A DNA stretch of 64,000 nucleotides, from NCBI GenBank assembly GCA_965276955.1, contig CBDIBP010000026.1, positions 62,001 to 126,000 on the forward strand, read 5' to 3'. Shown piece by piece: positions 1 through 8,291 of this stretch (its first letter is position 1; each line of letters opens with the position of its first letter). The notes under the pieces are model-generated. The model saw nothing but the letters and a program-made list of their open reading frames with translations. It had not been told where the DNA came from and made no database searches. The translations under genes and the position numbers were made by a program. This DNA is from JABDEZ01 sp965276955. GTDB lineage: Bacteria; Bacteroidota; Bacteroidia; Chitinophagales; Chitinophagaceae.

Positions 1-58
1 TGCACAGGTATTTGAGTACTTCGAATGCAAGCGGGGAAAGATCGGATACAGTTGGCAT
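1..58 (-). CDS. N-terminus of an unidentified protein, cut by the window edge
   Basis: An ATG at position 58 on the minus strand opens a frame that stays open to the window edge. Its first 19 residues begin MPTVSDLSPLAFEVLKYL. An in-frame stop lies a few codons upstream, so this start is plausible. The gene would follow bshB1 on the same strand after about 38 bp, which suggests co-transcription. Too little is visible to name a family. Confidence 0.4.
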   Translation of the reverse strand, partial: MPTVSDLSPLAFEVLKYLC

Positions 59-96
59 GATGGGTGTGTTTTAATGTATAAAGTTACGCAATTTCT

Positions 97-828
97 CTAT
101 GGAATTTCCGGTAACAACAACTGGTCGAGGTCGCTGATACCCGGCACATTCTCGCAATGGAATGCTTCACCGTATGCTACACCTATTTGCTTGCCTACCT
201 GAGCATCGCGGTAGGTAAGTTGGTTCAAAAAGTCGCCTGTAGATATATAAGTTATCGGCTCTGTAGAATTGGGGTCGTGGAACTGGGTCTTGTAGCATTT
301 TATTGCTTCCATCTTCTTTTCGAAGGTGCTGGATATATCTACGATAAATGCGGGGGGTACATTCCTGTCCTGCTGAAAATGGAAGATGCGTTTGGGGCGC
401 CATGCGGTTTGCGGTTCGCCTTCCCATTCGGTCTCTACTTTGCGCAACCCAGCCAGGAAACAGGCATCGGCTATGAGCCTGCCGCCCCTGCCATGGTCTG
501 GGTGACGATCGCTGAGGGTATTGGCCAACACAATGTCGGGCTGGTAGCGGCGTATATATTTTACCAGCAGTAGTTGATGTTCTTTATCGTTACGGAAAAA
601 ACCATCCGCCATACCTGCGTTCTCGCGTATTGAGACGCCCATGGTTTTTGCAGCATCATCAGCTTCTACCAGTCGCTGTTCGGGAGTACCGCGTGTTCCA
701 AGTTCACCTTGAGTAAGATCAACAATACCAACAGCCTGTCCCATCTGGGTGTGTTTTATCAGCGTTCCTGCGCAGCTCAGTTCTATATCGTCAGGGTGGG
801 CAGCTATTGCCAATATGTGTAGTTTCAT
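97..828 (-). CDS. bshB1: Bacillithiol biosynthesis deacetylase BshB1
   Basis: This 243-residue LmbE/PIG-L-family deacetylase is expected to remove the acetyl group from GlcNAc-malate to give GlcN-malate, the second step of bacillithiol synthesis in the cytoplasm. The family's zinc-site motif AHPDD is at residues 10-14, with the second conserved cluster SDRHPDH near residue 107. Length and the start MKLHILAIAAHPDD match BshB1 proteins, which favours this assignment over mycothiol-type or general PIG-L deacetylases. It lies 77 bp downstream of the DUF4294 gene on the same strand, so the two may share a transcript. The other bacillithiol genes (bshA, bshC) are not in the window. Confidence 0.88.
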   Translation of the reverse strand: MKLHILAIAAHPDDIELSCAGTLIKHTQMGQAVGIVDLTQGELGTRGTPEQRLVEADDAAKTMGVSIRENAGMADGFFRNDKEHQLLLVKYIRRYQPDIVLANTLSDRHPDHGRGGRLIADACFLAGLRKVETEWEGEPQTAWRPKRIFHFQQDRNVPPAFIVDISSTFEKKMEAIKCYKTQFHDPNSTEPITYISTGDFLNQLTYRDAQVGKQIGVAYGEAFHCENVPGISDLDQLLLPEIP

Positions 829-905
829 ATATTGCTATAAGTGGCGCAAAGGTATGATAATGCGGCAATGCGATAATGGGGTAGAAATGCTCGATCGGAT
901 CCGGG

Positions 906-1565
906 TTATTTTTTAGCATGCATCCTTGTTTGCTGCTGGTAGTATTGGTATTTGTTGTAGTTGCTGGCTTCCAGTTCCCTTACTACTGCTTCGATCTCTT
1001 TGTCGCGGTCGGTAGGGTCGTATTCGCGCTTCAGGTTATTGCTGAAGATCAGTGCCACAGATTGCCATACCACAGCAGAGAAGCCACCTTTCACTTCCTG
1101 TATTATGCTATAGCAATTTTTACCGGTCTGGCGGTCTATAAGGCGCACCAATATCTGCCCCTGGGCAATGGTGAGGTTCTCCAACTCACCCTTAAAACGG
1201 CTGTTCAGTTCTTTTTCCAATGCCTTCATATAGGCTTTGCGGGCGTGCTTATCGGGAAGCTTATCAAGGTCTGTATCTACATTCTTAAGCAGGTCGGCGG
1301 CTATAACTGCATAGGGGTATACTTTATATACGTTGTAGCGCAGGGTAGCATCGTATTCCCTTTGTTTTGCAAATCTGCGTGCTTCACGGGCTGTAAGATG
1401 TTCTGTTTTAGTGAAATCTGGCAAATAGATGATGGCGAGGGTATCTTTCCCCTCTATCACACCACCCAGTCGTATGGTATCATTTACATTGCGCTGCTGC
1501 GCCCGGGTATTACCCGCCAACAACAATACAATAAAGAACAATATATATCCGAACCTATAGCTCAT
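906..1565 (-). CDS. DUF4294 domain-containing secreted protein
   Basis: This 219-residue protein has a hydrophobic N-terminal signal segment (about residues 6-22, ending in TRAQ). The remainder is charged and helix-rich and resembles the DUF4294 family of Bacteroidota: an early segment IYLPDF, then YNVYKVYPYA, and a basic glutamine/tyrosine-rich tail. The function of the family is not established. The protein probably acts in the periplasm. The gene lies upstream of bshB1 on the same strand, and the spacing would allow one transcript. Confidence 0.72.
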   Translation of the reverse strand: MSYRFGYILFFIVLLLAGNTRAQQRNVNDTIRLGGVIEGKDTLAIIYLPDFTKTEHLTAREARRFAKQREYDATLRYNVYKVYPYAVIAADLLKNVDTDLDKLPDKHARKAYMKALEKELNSRFKGELENLTIAQGQILVRLIDRQTGKNCYSIIQEVKGGFSAVVWQSVALIFSNNLKREYDPTDRDKEIEAVVRELEASNYNKYQYYQQQTRMHAKK

Positions 1566-1670
1566 CTCGCCTTGTAAAATTCCCTTTTTTAAGTGGTATT
1601 TAGCTATACCTGAATGTTATTATTGTAAAATATGATGTTAAAATTGAGTAAATAAATATTTAAACAAACG

Positions 1671-1698
1671 TTTAATCGACAAGGTTGTTGTAAATTTG
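1671..1698 (+). promoter_or_regulatory. Possible Bacteroidota-type promoter before the small lipoprotein gene
   Basis: TAAATTTG at 1691-1698 fits the -7 consensus TAnnTTTG of Bacteroidota housekeeping promoters. A weak TTTA element lies 16 bp upstream, shorter than the usual 19 bp. The predicted transcript would begin about ten bases before the ATG at 1716. Suggestive only. Confidence 0.3.
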
Positions 1699-1715
1699 CG
1701 TTCTTTAATAATGAT

Positions 1716-1967
1716 ATGAGAAAAATTGCAGTAATAATGTTGCTTGTGGTAGGGTTGGCGTCTTGTGAAAAAACAGAGAAAAAATGGACGCAAGCTGAGA
1801 TAAATGCAAAAGTGGACTCTGCGGTGAGTTACCGCACAGCAGATTACCGTCGCCAGGCACAGGAGGACCTGGACAGCAGATTGGCAATAGAAGTGAAAGC
1901 AAAAGCAGACTCTATAGTACTATCGCACGAAAAACCAGCTAAGGATACGGCTGCAAAGAAAAAATAA
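1716..1967 (+). CDS. Small lipoprotein, family unknown
   Basis: This 83-residue protein has a lipoprotein signal: a hydrophobic stretch at residues 4-14 followed by the lipobox LASC, with the lipidated cysteine at residue 17. The rest is highly charged (Lys, Glu, Asp, Ala) and probably helical, with a lysine-rich C-terminus. It is likely anchored in a membrane facing the periplasm. Its stop codon directly abuts the start codon of the DCC-family gene, so the pair is very probably co-transcribed and translationally coupled. No function can be assigned. Confidence 0.65.
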   Translation: MRKIAVIMLLVVGLASCEKTEKKWTQAEINAKVDSAVSYRTADYRRQAQEDLDSRLAIEVKAKADSIVLSHEKPAKDTAAKKK

Positions 1968-2375
1968 ATGGATACAGAAGCACGGCCGGTACTATTTTTT
2001 GACGGGGTGTGTAACCTCTGCAACCAGGCTGTGCAGTTTGTGATAAGGCAAGATAAAAAGCAGCAGTTCCTTTTTGCGCCACTGCAAGGGAGTGCAGGCA
2101 CAGCGGCCCTACAGCAAATGGGCGAAGATGTGCAAAAACCAGGAAGTGTAGTACTGCTATACGGTGGCCAGTATTACACCCGCTCTACCGCTGCATTGCG
2201 TGTGTTGCAATTATTGGGTGGCAGGTGGTACTTATTTGCAGCATTACGTATCATTCCCCCTTTCCTGCGCGATAGTTTATATAATATGATAGCTACCCGC
2301 CGCTATAAATGGTTCGGGAAGAGCGATAGCTGCATGGTGCCTACGCCTGCGCTGAAGGCACGTTTTCTTGAATAA
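1968..2375 (+). CDS. DCC-family (DUF393) thiol-disulfide oxidoreductase-like protein
   Basis: This 135-residue protein starts with the hallmark of the DCC family, FFDGVCNLC, with the CxxC pair at Cys15 and Cys18 after Asp12. The remainder follows the DUF393 pattern: an FAPLQ segment, a central strand with SxVVL, then RVLQLLGG and a C-terminal basic YKWFGK segment. The family has a thioredoxin-like fold and is predicted to act in thiol redox reactions, but its substrates are unknown. The ATG immediately follows the stop of the small lipoprotein gene, indicating an operon. Confidence 0.82.
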   Translation: MDTEARPVLFFDGVCNLCNQAVQFVIRQDKKQQFLFAPLQGSAGTAALQQMGEDVQKPGSVVLLYGGQYYTRSTAALRVLQLLGGRWYLFAALRIIPPFLRDSLYNMIATRRYKWFGKSDSCMVPTPALKARFLE

Positions 2376-2418
2376 ATATTTAACGGCACATTTGGCGTAT
2401 CTCTACTAAATTTGGAGT

Positions 2419-3876
2419 ATGAACTCTGCAAGGCCGATCGCTTTTCTACTCATCTTCCTGTTCTTTGCCGGATATAGCCGTGCGACAGAAACGCTATACT
2501 CACCATATGAAAAATTTGATATCAGAAATGGTGATTTTTCTGTAGTGGGATATACGGGTGGGTTGTATTACATATACCGTTCTTCGGCTGATGGCTACTA
2601 CCTGGATGCTTATAATGATAGTATGGGCAAGGTAGCTACCGTGATGCTGGACTTTTTTCCTGCTAAAATATACCAGACCAAATTCATTGCCTATCCTGAT
2701 AAAATGATAGTGCTATACCAGGCACTGGAAGGCAATAAGGTGATACAATATGCTGCATTGCTGGATGGGATGGGCAGATTGAAGAACAGGCCCATGCAAA
2801 TAGATAATGTGAAGACCGGTATACTGGGTGCGGTAAAGACCTACTTTTCATCGGCAATATCGGAAGATAAAAAAACGATAGCCATCTTTAGTGCAAAAGA
2901 TAAAGGCGCCACATTTACACTTGATGCTAAATTCCTGGATGATAACCTGGCGGTGCTGCACCGCAATCATGCCAGCTATAGTGCTGATAACGACATTACC
3001 CACGGCGAACCTTTAGTTGGGAATGACGGTGTATTCTACATTCCTGTATCTACACAGGTAGGAGGCAAAAGTTATTCGGATGAAATGTGGCTGTTATCGC
3101 TACAGCCGACAGCTACTAAATTTACTACTGTACAGCTACCGCTCAATGACAAGTATGTGGGCAATTACTACATGAAGGTTGATAATGCCAATAAGCGGAT
3201 ATATGCCGGTGGCTTTTATGCTGAAAAGAAGAACAACAGTTATACCGGTGTATTGTATGCATCTTACGACATGGTAGGTGGGGCTTTCCAGGGCAATAAA
3301 ATGATAGCTTTTGATAATGCTATGCTTAATGCTGCCGGGCAGCACGGGCAAAGGCGCCCATTCGATGAATACCAGGTAAGGCAAATGATAGTAAAGAATG
3401 ATGGAGGGTTTGTGCTAATAGCAGAGTCCTCTTTCATAACGCTGCGCAGCAGCTACGCGCCAGGGTTTGGATACTACTCTTACTACTACGGCCCGTATAT
3501 GAACGCTACGGTACGGGAATATCATTATAATGATATCATGGCACTGTCTTACGATAAGGATGGTAATCGCGAATGGAACTCTTTTATTCCTAAAGAGCAA
3601 TATTCTCAGGAAGATAATGGTATGTTCTCCTCTTACACGTTGCTGAACACTGGCGGTACTTTAGGCTTCCTGTTCAATGATTTTAACTCTTACCACTCTC
3701 ACCTGCAACTGGCTACTGTGGATGCTCAGGGTGCGGTGAATATCAATTCCTTTTCGCCGGAAGGTAATGACTACCCAGACTGGCTGCCACGATCTGGCAA
3801 GCAAGTGGCAGGCAGAGTGATGCTGGTGCCCTGTTTACACAAAAAGCAGATCTGCTTTGCTAAAGTTGTATTTTAG
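2419..3876 (+). CDS. Secreted hypothetical protein, 485 aa
   Basis: A signal peptide is visible at residues 1-22 (hydrophobic core AFLLIFLFFAGY). The mature part is rich in aromatic residues and alternating hydrophobic strands, with repeated patterns such as YYIY and GGFYAEKK that suggest a beta-propeller-like or other all-beta secreted protein. No T9SS sorting domain, lipobox or catalytic motif could be recognised. The gene follows the DCC gene after 43 bp and precedes the DUF6427 gene after 17 bp on the same strand, so it may belong to a longer operon. Function unknown. Confidence 0.6.
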   Translation: MNSARPIAFLLIFLFFAGYSRATETLYSPYEKFDIRNGDFSVVGYTGGLYYIYRSSADGYYLDAYNDSMGKVATVMLDFFPAKIYQTKFIAYPDKMIVLYQALEGNKVIQYAALLDGMGRLKNRPMQIDNVKTGILGAVKTYFSSAISEDKKTIAIFSAKDKGATFTLDAKFLDDNLAVLHRNHASYSADNDITHGEPLVGNDGVFYIPVSTQVGGKSYSDEMWLLSLQPTATKFTTVQLPLNDKYVGNYYMKVDNANKRIYAGGFYAEKKNNSYTGVLYASYDMVGGAFQGNKMIAFDNAMLNAAGQHGQRRPFDEYQVRQMIVKNDGGFVLIAESSFITLRSSYAPGFGYYSYYYGPYMNATVREYHYNDIMALSYDKDGNREWNSFIPKEQYSQEDNGMFSSYTLLNTGGTLGFLFNDFNSYHSHLQLATVDAQGAVNINSFSPEGNDYPDWLPRSGKQVAGRVMLVPCLHKKQICFAKVVF

Positions 3877-3893
3877 CCCTCAAATACCGGTAA

Positions 3894-4877
3894 GTGCTGC
3901 AAATATTCAGGAACAATAATCCCTTTACAGTTATTATTTTATTTATAGGTACCCTGCTGCTCAAGCTGGGTATCTTGATACATCCGCAAGTGCCGGTGGC
4001 GCTGCCGGGGTATTTTGTGTATAATGAGGTACTGGTAATGCTAAGCGTGGTATTGCGCAGCAACGCGTTCGGGTATACCTTCTTAAGCGTGCTGATGCTG
4101 TTCTGCCAGGCCTTATACATCAATCGCATAGCTAATCATTACAAATTGTTTTCGCGGCCCAGCTACATTCCGGCCATGGTATTTATACTGCTTATATCAC
4201 TTTACCCGCCATTCGGCCTTTTTAGCCTGGCCATACTGGTCAACTGGTTCGTGCTGGGAGGGATAGATGTGGTGCTGAGCTTTAACCAGACCTTAAAGCC
4301 CGGGAAAAATATCTTCAATGCAGGTTTCCTGTTCTGCATAGCGGGCATATTCCAATTCTCGGCAGTAGGATTTATATTACTGCTGCTGGGCGGTATTATA
4401 GTATTACGCAGTTTTAATGCCAGTGAGTGGGTAGTTGCTGTATTAGGATACATAACCCCACTTTATTTTTTTGCAGGTATCCTGTTCCTTGCCGATAAGT
4501 TGCCGTTACTGTACGAGTGGCCACAGGCGGGTATATCTTTCCCCCGCCAGCTTCATGCCCCCGTGTATTTGTTAGGGTTGCTGGGCGGTTTTGTTGTTCT
4601 CCTCTCCTGCGGATTGTATGCTATGCAGTTACAAGTGCCTAAGAGCGGTATATACATAAGACGCAACTGGGCAGCGCTGACCATGTATGCAATAATTGCC
4701 GTAATTGTTGCGGTGATAACGGATGTTTTTGTGCCATCGGCATGGCTGATAACCATGCCAGGCCTTGCATTTATTGTTATACATGCCTTTAATCTTGAAA
4801 AAAGTAAACGGTTTAGTAATTTTATCTTTTATTTCTCGTTACTGCTGGTGATCTTTTGCCAGGTAGCATATAAATAA
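3894..4877 (+). CDS. DUF6427-like polytopic membrane protein
   Basis: This 327-residue integral membrane protein has about eight to ten hydrophobic segments covering most of its length. It begins with LQIFRNNNPF, the pattern seen at the start of DUF6427 proteins of Bacteroidota, in which a short amphipathic FRxNxP segment precedes the first membrane helix. The start codon is GTG (3894); no better ATG exists nearby. It overlaps neither neighbour, and its stop directly abuts a GTG codon nine bases ahead of the purQ ATG. A role in the inner membrane is likely, but the function is unknown. Confidence 0.6.
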   Translation: MLQIFRNNNPFTVIILFIGTLLLKLGILIHPQVPVALPGYFVYNEVLVMLSVVLRSNAFGYTFLSVLMLFCQALYINRIANHYKLFSRPSYIPAMVFILLISLYPPFGLFSLAILVNWFVLGGIDVVLSFNQTLKPGKNIFNAGFLFCIAGIFQFSAVGFILLLLGGIIVLRSFNASEWVVAVLGYITPLYFFAGILFLADKLPLLYEWPQAGISFPRQLHAPVYLLGLLGGFVVLLSCGLYAMQLQVPKSGIYIRRNWAALTMYAIIAVIVAVITDVFVPSAWLITMPGLAFIVIHAFNLEKSKRFSNFIFYFSLLLVIFCQVAYK

Positions 4878-4886
4878 GTGAACTCA

Positions 4887-5573
4887 ATGAAATTTGGAAT
4901 TATTGTTTTCCCGGGCTCAAATTGCGACAGGGATATGATGCATGCTTTGCGCGATGACCTGCAACAGGAAGTGGTAATGCTTTGGCACAAAGACAAGGAC
5001 CTGAGTATGTTTGCCAAGGAAGATTGTATAGTGCTGCCAGGCGGTTTTTCTTACGGCGATTATTTGCGTTGTGGCGCCCTGGCACGTTTTAGCCCTATGA
5101 TGGAGCAGGTGATCAACTTTGCGCACCAGGGTGGTAAAGTGCTGGGTGTGTGCAATGGTTTCCAGATATTATGTGAGTCGGGCCTGCTGCCCGGTGTGTT
5201 GCTGCAAAATGACCACCAGAAATTTGTGTGTAAGAATGTGCATATCAAAGCGGAGCATAAAGCCAATTTTGTGACCCGCAATGTGGGCGATAAAGTATTG
5301 AAGATACCTGTAGCACATGGTGAAGGCCGCTACCATGCTGATGCAGAGACCCTGCAGAAGCTGAATAAAAATGACCAGGTGGTATTCCGCTACTGCGATG
5401 AGCATGGTGAGGTGCACCTGCACTCTAATCCTAATGGCGCTGTGAACAATATAGCCGGTATCTGCAATGAGGGCCGCAACGTATTTGGCATGATGCCACA
5501 CCCTGAGCGTGCTACCAGCGATGCACTGCACAATATAGATGGCAGGCTGATACTGCAGGCATTCACTAACTAA
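4887..5573 (+). CDS. purQ: Phosphoribosylformylglycinamidine synthase, glutaminase subunit
   Basis: This 228-residue class I glutamine amidotransferase supplies ammonia for conversion of FGAR to FGAM in purine synthesis. The start KFGIIVFPGSNCD is the PurQ signature. The nucleophile is Cys89 in GVCNGFQ, and the His205/Glu207 pair lies in HPERA. I chose the ATG at 4887 over an in-frame GTG at 4878 because PurQ proteins begin at this point. The free-standing subunit implies a small PurS/PurL-type synthase elsewhere in the genome. No other purine genes are adjacent; it sits immediately after the DUF6427 membrane protein gene. Confidence 0.9.
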   Translation: MKFGIIVFPGSNCDRDMMHALRDDLQQEVVMLWHKDKDLSMFAKEDCIVLPGGFSYGDYLRCGALARFSPMMEQVINFAHQGGKVLGVCNGFQILCESGLLPGVLLQNDHQKFVCKNVHIKAEHKANFVTRNVGDKVLKIPVAHGEGRYHADAETLQKLNKNDQVVFRYCDEHGEVHLHSNPNGAVNNIAGICNEGRNVFGMMPHPERATSDALHNIDGRLILQAFTN

Positions 5574-5600
5574 CTGTGTAAACATTCAATAGCTGTACCA

Positions 5601-6062
5601 ATGAAGGTATTTAAGATGACACTGCTTGTTTTGCTGGTTGCCGCCCTTGCCGGTAAGGGGTATGCGCAAATGATAGGCGACCCTACTACATGGACCTATG
5701 AAGTAAAGAAAAAGGGTGCAGGAAAGTATGATGTTATCTTTCACCTGGTGCTGAGAAATGAATGGCATGTATGGGCAATGCACCCCGGCGGCGATGGGCT
5801 GCAAATACAGCCTACCTTCACCTTTGTGCCTAATGCAGCTGTAAAATTAACAGGAAAGATGAAGGAAGTGGGCAAGCGCAAAGTGGTGACGATGGAAGGA
5901 GTGGATGGGAAAGTAGCTTTATTTGACACTAAGGTGGACTATGTGCAGGAAGTAGACGTAACAGGTAAAACAATAATAACCGGCACGCATGGCTACCAGG
6001 TATGCAGCAATACCATATGCCTGCCTCCAAAAACAAAAGACTTTTCGTTCAATATTGAGTAA
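5601..6062 (+). CDS. Free-standing DsbD N-terminal-domain (nDsbD-like) periplasmic protein
   Basis: This 153-residue secreted protein has a signal peptide at about residues 1-22 (ending in GYAQ). The mature part is a single domain matching the N-terminal periplasmic domain of DsbD. The pair of cysteines in YQVCSNTICLPP corresponds to the redox-active pair of nDsbD. It closely resembles the first 150 residues of the full-length DsbD encoded 46 bp downstream, sharing the GDPTTW/QDPTSW opening, the H-W-H/PGGDGLQI segment and CLPPKTK. It is therefore probably a duplicated, free redox shuttle that receives electrons from, or passes them alongside, that DsbD. Confidence 0.75.
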   Translation: MKVFKMTLLVLLVAALAGKGYAQMIGDPTTWTYEVKKKGAGKYDVIFHLVLRNEWHVWAMHPGGDGLQIQPTFTFVPNAAVKLTGKMKEVGKRKVVTMEGVDGKVALFDTKVDYVQEVDVTGKTIITGTHGYQVCSNTICLPPKTKDFSFNIE

Positions 6063-6108
6063 TGCGCCTCTTATAAAGTGCAAGGGTCTCATTTTTTTAA
6101 CATCGATC

Positions 6109-8253
6109 ATGAAGGTATATAAAGTAGCATTACTTATTTTCCTGGGTATTTTTATAGCAGCCGGGGCCAACCATGCCACTGCACAGCTGATACAAGACCC
6201 CACCAGCTGGACATTTGAAGCAAAAAAGAAGTCGGGCAATACTTACGACCTGATCTTTCACCTGAAGCTAAAGCAGGACTGGCACATATGGTCTTTAAGC
6301 CCAGGGGGCGATGGCTTGCAGATATCACCTTCTTTTGAGCTGGAAAAAAGTGCGAACATAAAGGCTATAGGGAAACCTAAAGAAAAAGGTAAGCTGATAA
6401 CTGAAACTATAGACGGGGTAGACGGTGCGGTACATATGTATAAAGACAATGTGGACTACATACAAACCGTAACAATAAATGGCGCTACGGTGGTAAAAGG
6501 TACTTATGGCTACCAGGTGTGTAATGAGACCATGTGCCTGCCGCCCAAAACAAAACCATTCTCTATAAAAATAGGAGGTGGCATAGTTGATACTGCAACC
6601 ACTATAGCAGTAAAAGCAGTAGTGGGAAATGCGGATAGCGGTGCCGGAAGTGTGGCTGCTGCTGATGCCAGCGCGGCCAATAAAAAAATAGATACCGGCG
6701 TGAAGAATGCCGCTGAGCCCATGCCTGCAAGCGTAAAGAAAGCAGAGATGAAGCAGGAGCAAAAATCGATGATCATGGTCTTCTTCGAGGCTTTGCTGGG
6801 GGGTATACTTGCTGTGCTTACACCATGTGTGTACTCAATGATACCTATCACTGTAAGTTTCTTTACCAAGCGCAGTAAGACACGTGCAGAGGGTATTAGG
6901 AATGCCAGTTACTATTCATTATCTATCGTTATCATTTTCACCTTACTCGGGGTACTTATCTCTGCGGTTTTCGGTGCCAATGCACTCAATACTTTTTCTA
7001 CCAACTGGATAGCGAACCTGATATTCTTTATCATGTTCGTAGTGTTCGGGGTATCGTTCCTTGGGGCATTTGAGATAACACTGCCTTCTTCCTGGACCAA
7101 TAAAACAGATTCGAAAGCGAATACCAAAAGCTTTAGTGGTATCTTCTTTATGGCACTGACGCTGGTGATAGTTTCATTCTCGTGTACCGGTCCTATCATC
7201 GGGTCGCTACTGGTGATAGCGGCTAAGGGCGGGTTGATGGGACCTGCTATTGGTATGTTTGGTTTTTCACTGGGTCTTGCGTTGCCATTTGCCACATTCG
7301 CTATATTCCCAGGCATGCTTAATAACATAGCAAGCTCTGGCGGATGGCTGAACCAGGTAAAGGTTGTACTTGGTTTTATAGAGCTGGCACTGGCCCTAAA
7401 ATTCCTGAGCAATGCAGATCTGGCCATGGGCTGGCGCCTGTTGGACCGCGAAATATTCATAGCCCTGTGGATAGTGATATTTATACTGCTCGGTATTTAC
7501 CTGCTGGGCAAGCTTAAGCTATCGCACGATGATGAGAATAAGAAGAATGTATATGGGCAGGAATACGTTTCCATATTCAAGTTGTTCCTTGCAATAGCGT
7601 CATTCACGTTTGCCGTGTATCTGTTACCGGGTATGTTTGGCGCGCCACTTAACGGTATGAGCCAGTTCCTGCCACCATTAGGCACACAAGATTTTGTACT
7701 AAGTGCAAAAGGTGGTGGCAACCACAATGAAGAAGGCAGCGATGTGCCTAAACCAGTGAAGTATGCCGATGTGATGAAGATATATGAGCCAGAAGCGGTA
7801 AAGAACCTGGGACTGGTAACGTACTTTGATTACGATGAAGCACTGGCAGTAGCCAAGAAATTAAAGAAGCCCATATTCCTCGACTTTACTGGTATCAATT
7901 GTGTGAACTGCCGGAAAATGGAGACGCAGGTATGGAGCAATCCTGAAGTGCTGAAACGCATGAAAAATGATTTTGTAGTAGCGTCTTTGTTCTGCGATTT
8001 TAACAGGATAGATCTGCCGCTAAATGAGCAATATTTCTCTAAAGACCTGAACGCGCAGGTAACAACTGTAGGTAATAAAAATGCTGACATACAAGCATCT
8101 AAATTTGGATCGGAAGGGCAGCCTTATTACTTTTTTGTGGATGAGAAAGGCAACAAACTTGCTGATGTAGGATATGGCTACAACCCGGACATTGAAAAGT
8201 TCGTGAAGCACCTGGACAATGTGATAGCTAACTATAAGAAGCTGCACCCTTAA
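6109..8253 (+). CDS. dsbD: Protein-disulfide reductase DsbD
   Basis: This 714-residue protein transfers electrons from cytoplasmic thioredoxin across the inner membrane to periplasmic thiol proteins. In order: signal peptide (1-25), nDsbD domain with the pair VCNETMC (about 140-147), a low-complexity Ala/Lys linker, eight or so membrane helices containing the conserved TPCVYS and SFSCTGP cysteines, and a C-terminal thioredoxin domain with GINCVNCRKME. All three redox cysteine pairs of DsbD are present. I start at the ATG at 6109, which gives a proper signal peptide; the longer frame from 5989 overlaps the previous gene. It probably forms an operon with the preceding free nDsbD-like gene. Confidence 0.87.
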   Translation: MKVYKVALLIFLGIFIAAGANHATAQLIQDPTSWTFEAKKKSGNTYDLIFHLKLKQDWHIWSLSPGGDGLQISPSFELEKSANIKAIGKPKEKGKLITETIDGVDGAVHMYKDNVDYIQTVTINGATVVKGTYGYQVCNETMCLPPKTKPFSIKIGGGIVDTATTIAVKAVVGNADSGAGSVAAADASAANKKIDTGVKNAAEPMPASVKKAEMKQEQKSMIMVFFEALLGGILAVLTPCVYSMIPITVSFFTKRSKTRAEGIRNASYYSLSIVIIFTLLGVLISAVFGANALNTFSTNWIANLIFFIMFVVFGVSFLGAFEITLPSSWTNKTDSKANTKSFSGIFFMALTLVIVSFSCTGPIIGSLLVIAAKGGLMGPAIGMFGFSLGLALPFATFAIFPGMLNNIASSGGWLNQVKVVLGFIELALALKFLSNADLAMGWRLLDREIFIALWIVIFILLGIYLLGKLKLSHDDENKKNVYGQEYVSIFKLFLAIASFTFAVYLLPGMFGAPLNGMSQFLPPLGTQDFVLSAKGGGNHNEEGSDVPKPVKYADVMKIYEPEAVKNLGLVTYFDYDEALAVAKKLKKPIFLDFTGINCVNCRKMETQVWSNPEVLKRMKNDFVVASLFCDFNRIDLPLNEQYFSKDLNAQVTTVGNKNADIQASKFGSEGQPYYFFVDEKGNKLADVGYGYNPDIEKFVKHLDNVIANYKKLHP

Positions 8254-8291
8254 TAATTTTTCTTCGCTTTTAGGATAAACACCTAACGCAT

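Noticed and set aside
157..1577. Long plus-strand frames opposite bshB1 and the DUF4294 gene
   Set aside because: They have no family motifs and mirror well-supported minus-strand genes.
2391..2414. Possible promoter TTTG...TAAATTTG just before the 485-residue protein gene
   Set aside because: The spacing is only 12 bp and the -7 element would lie four bases before the ATG, so the arrangement does not fit a functional promoter.
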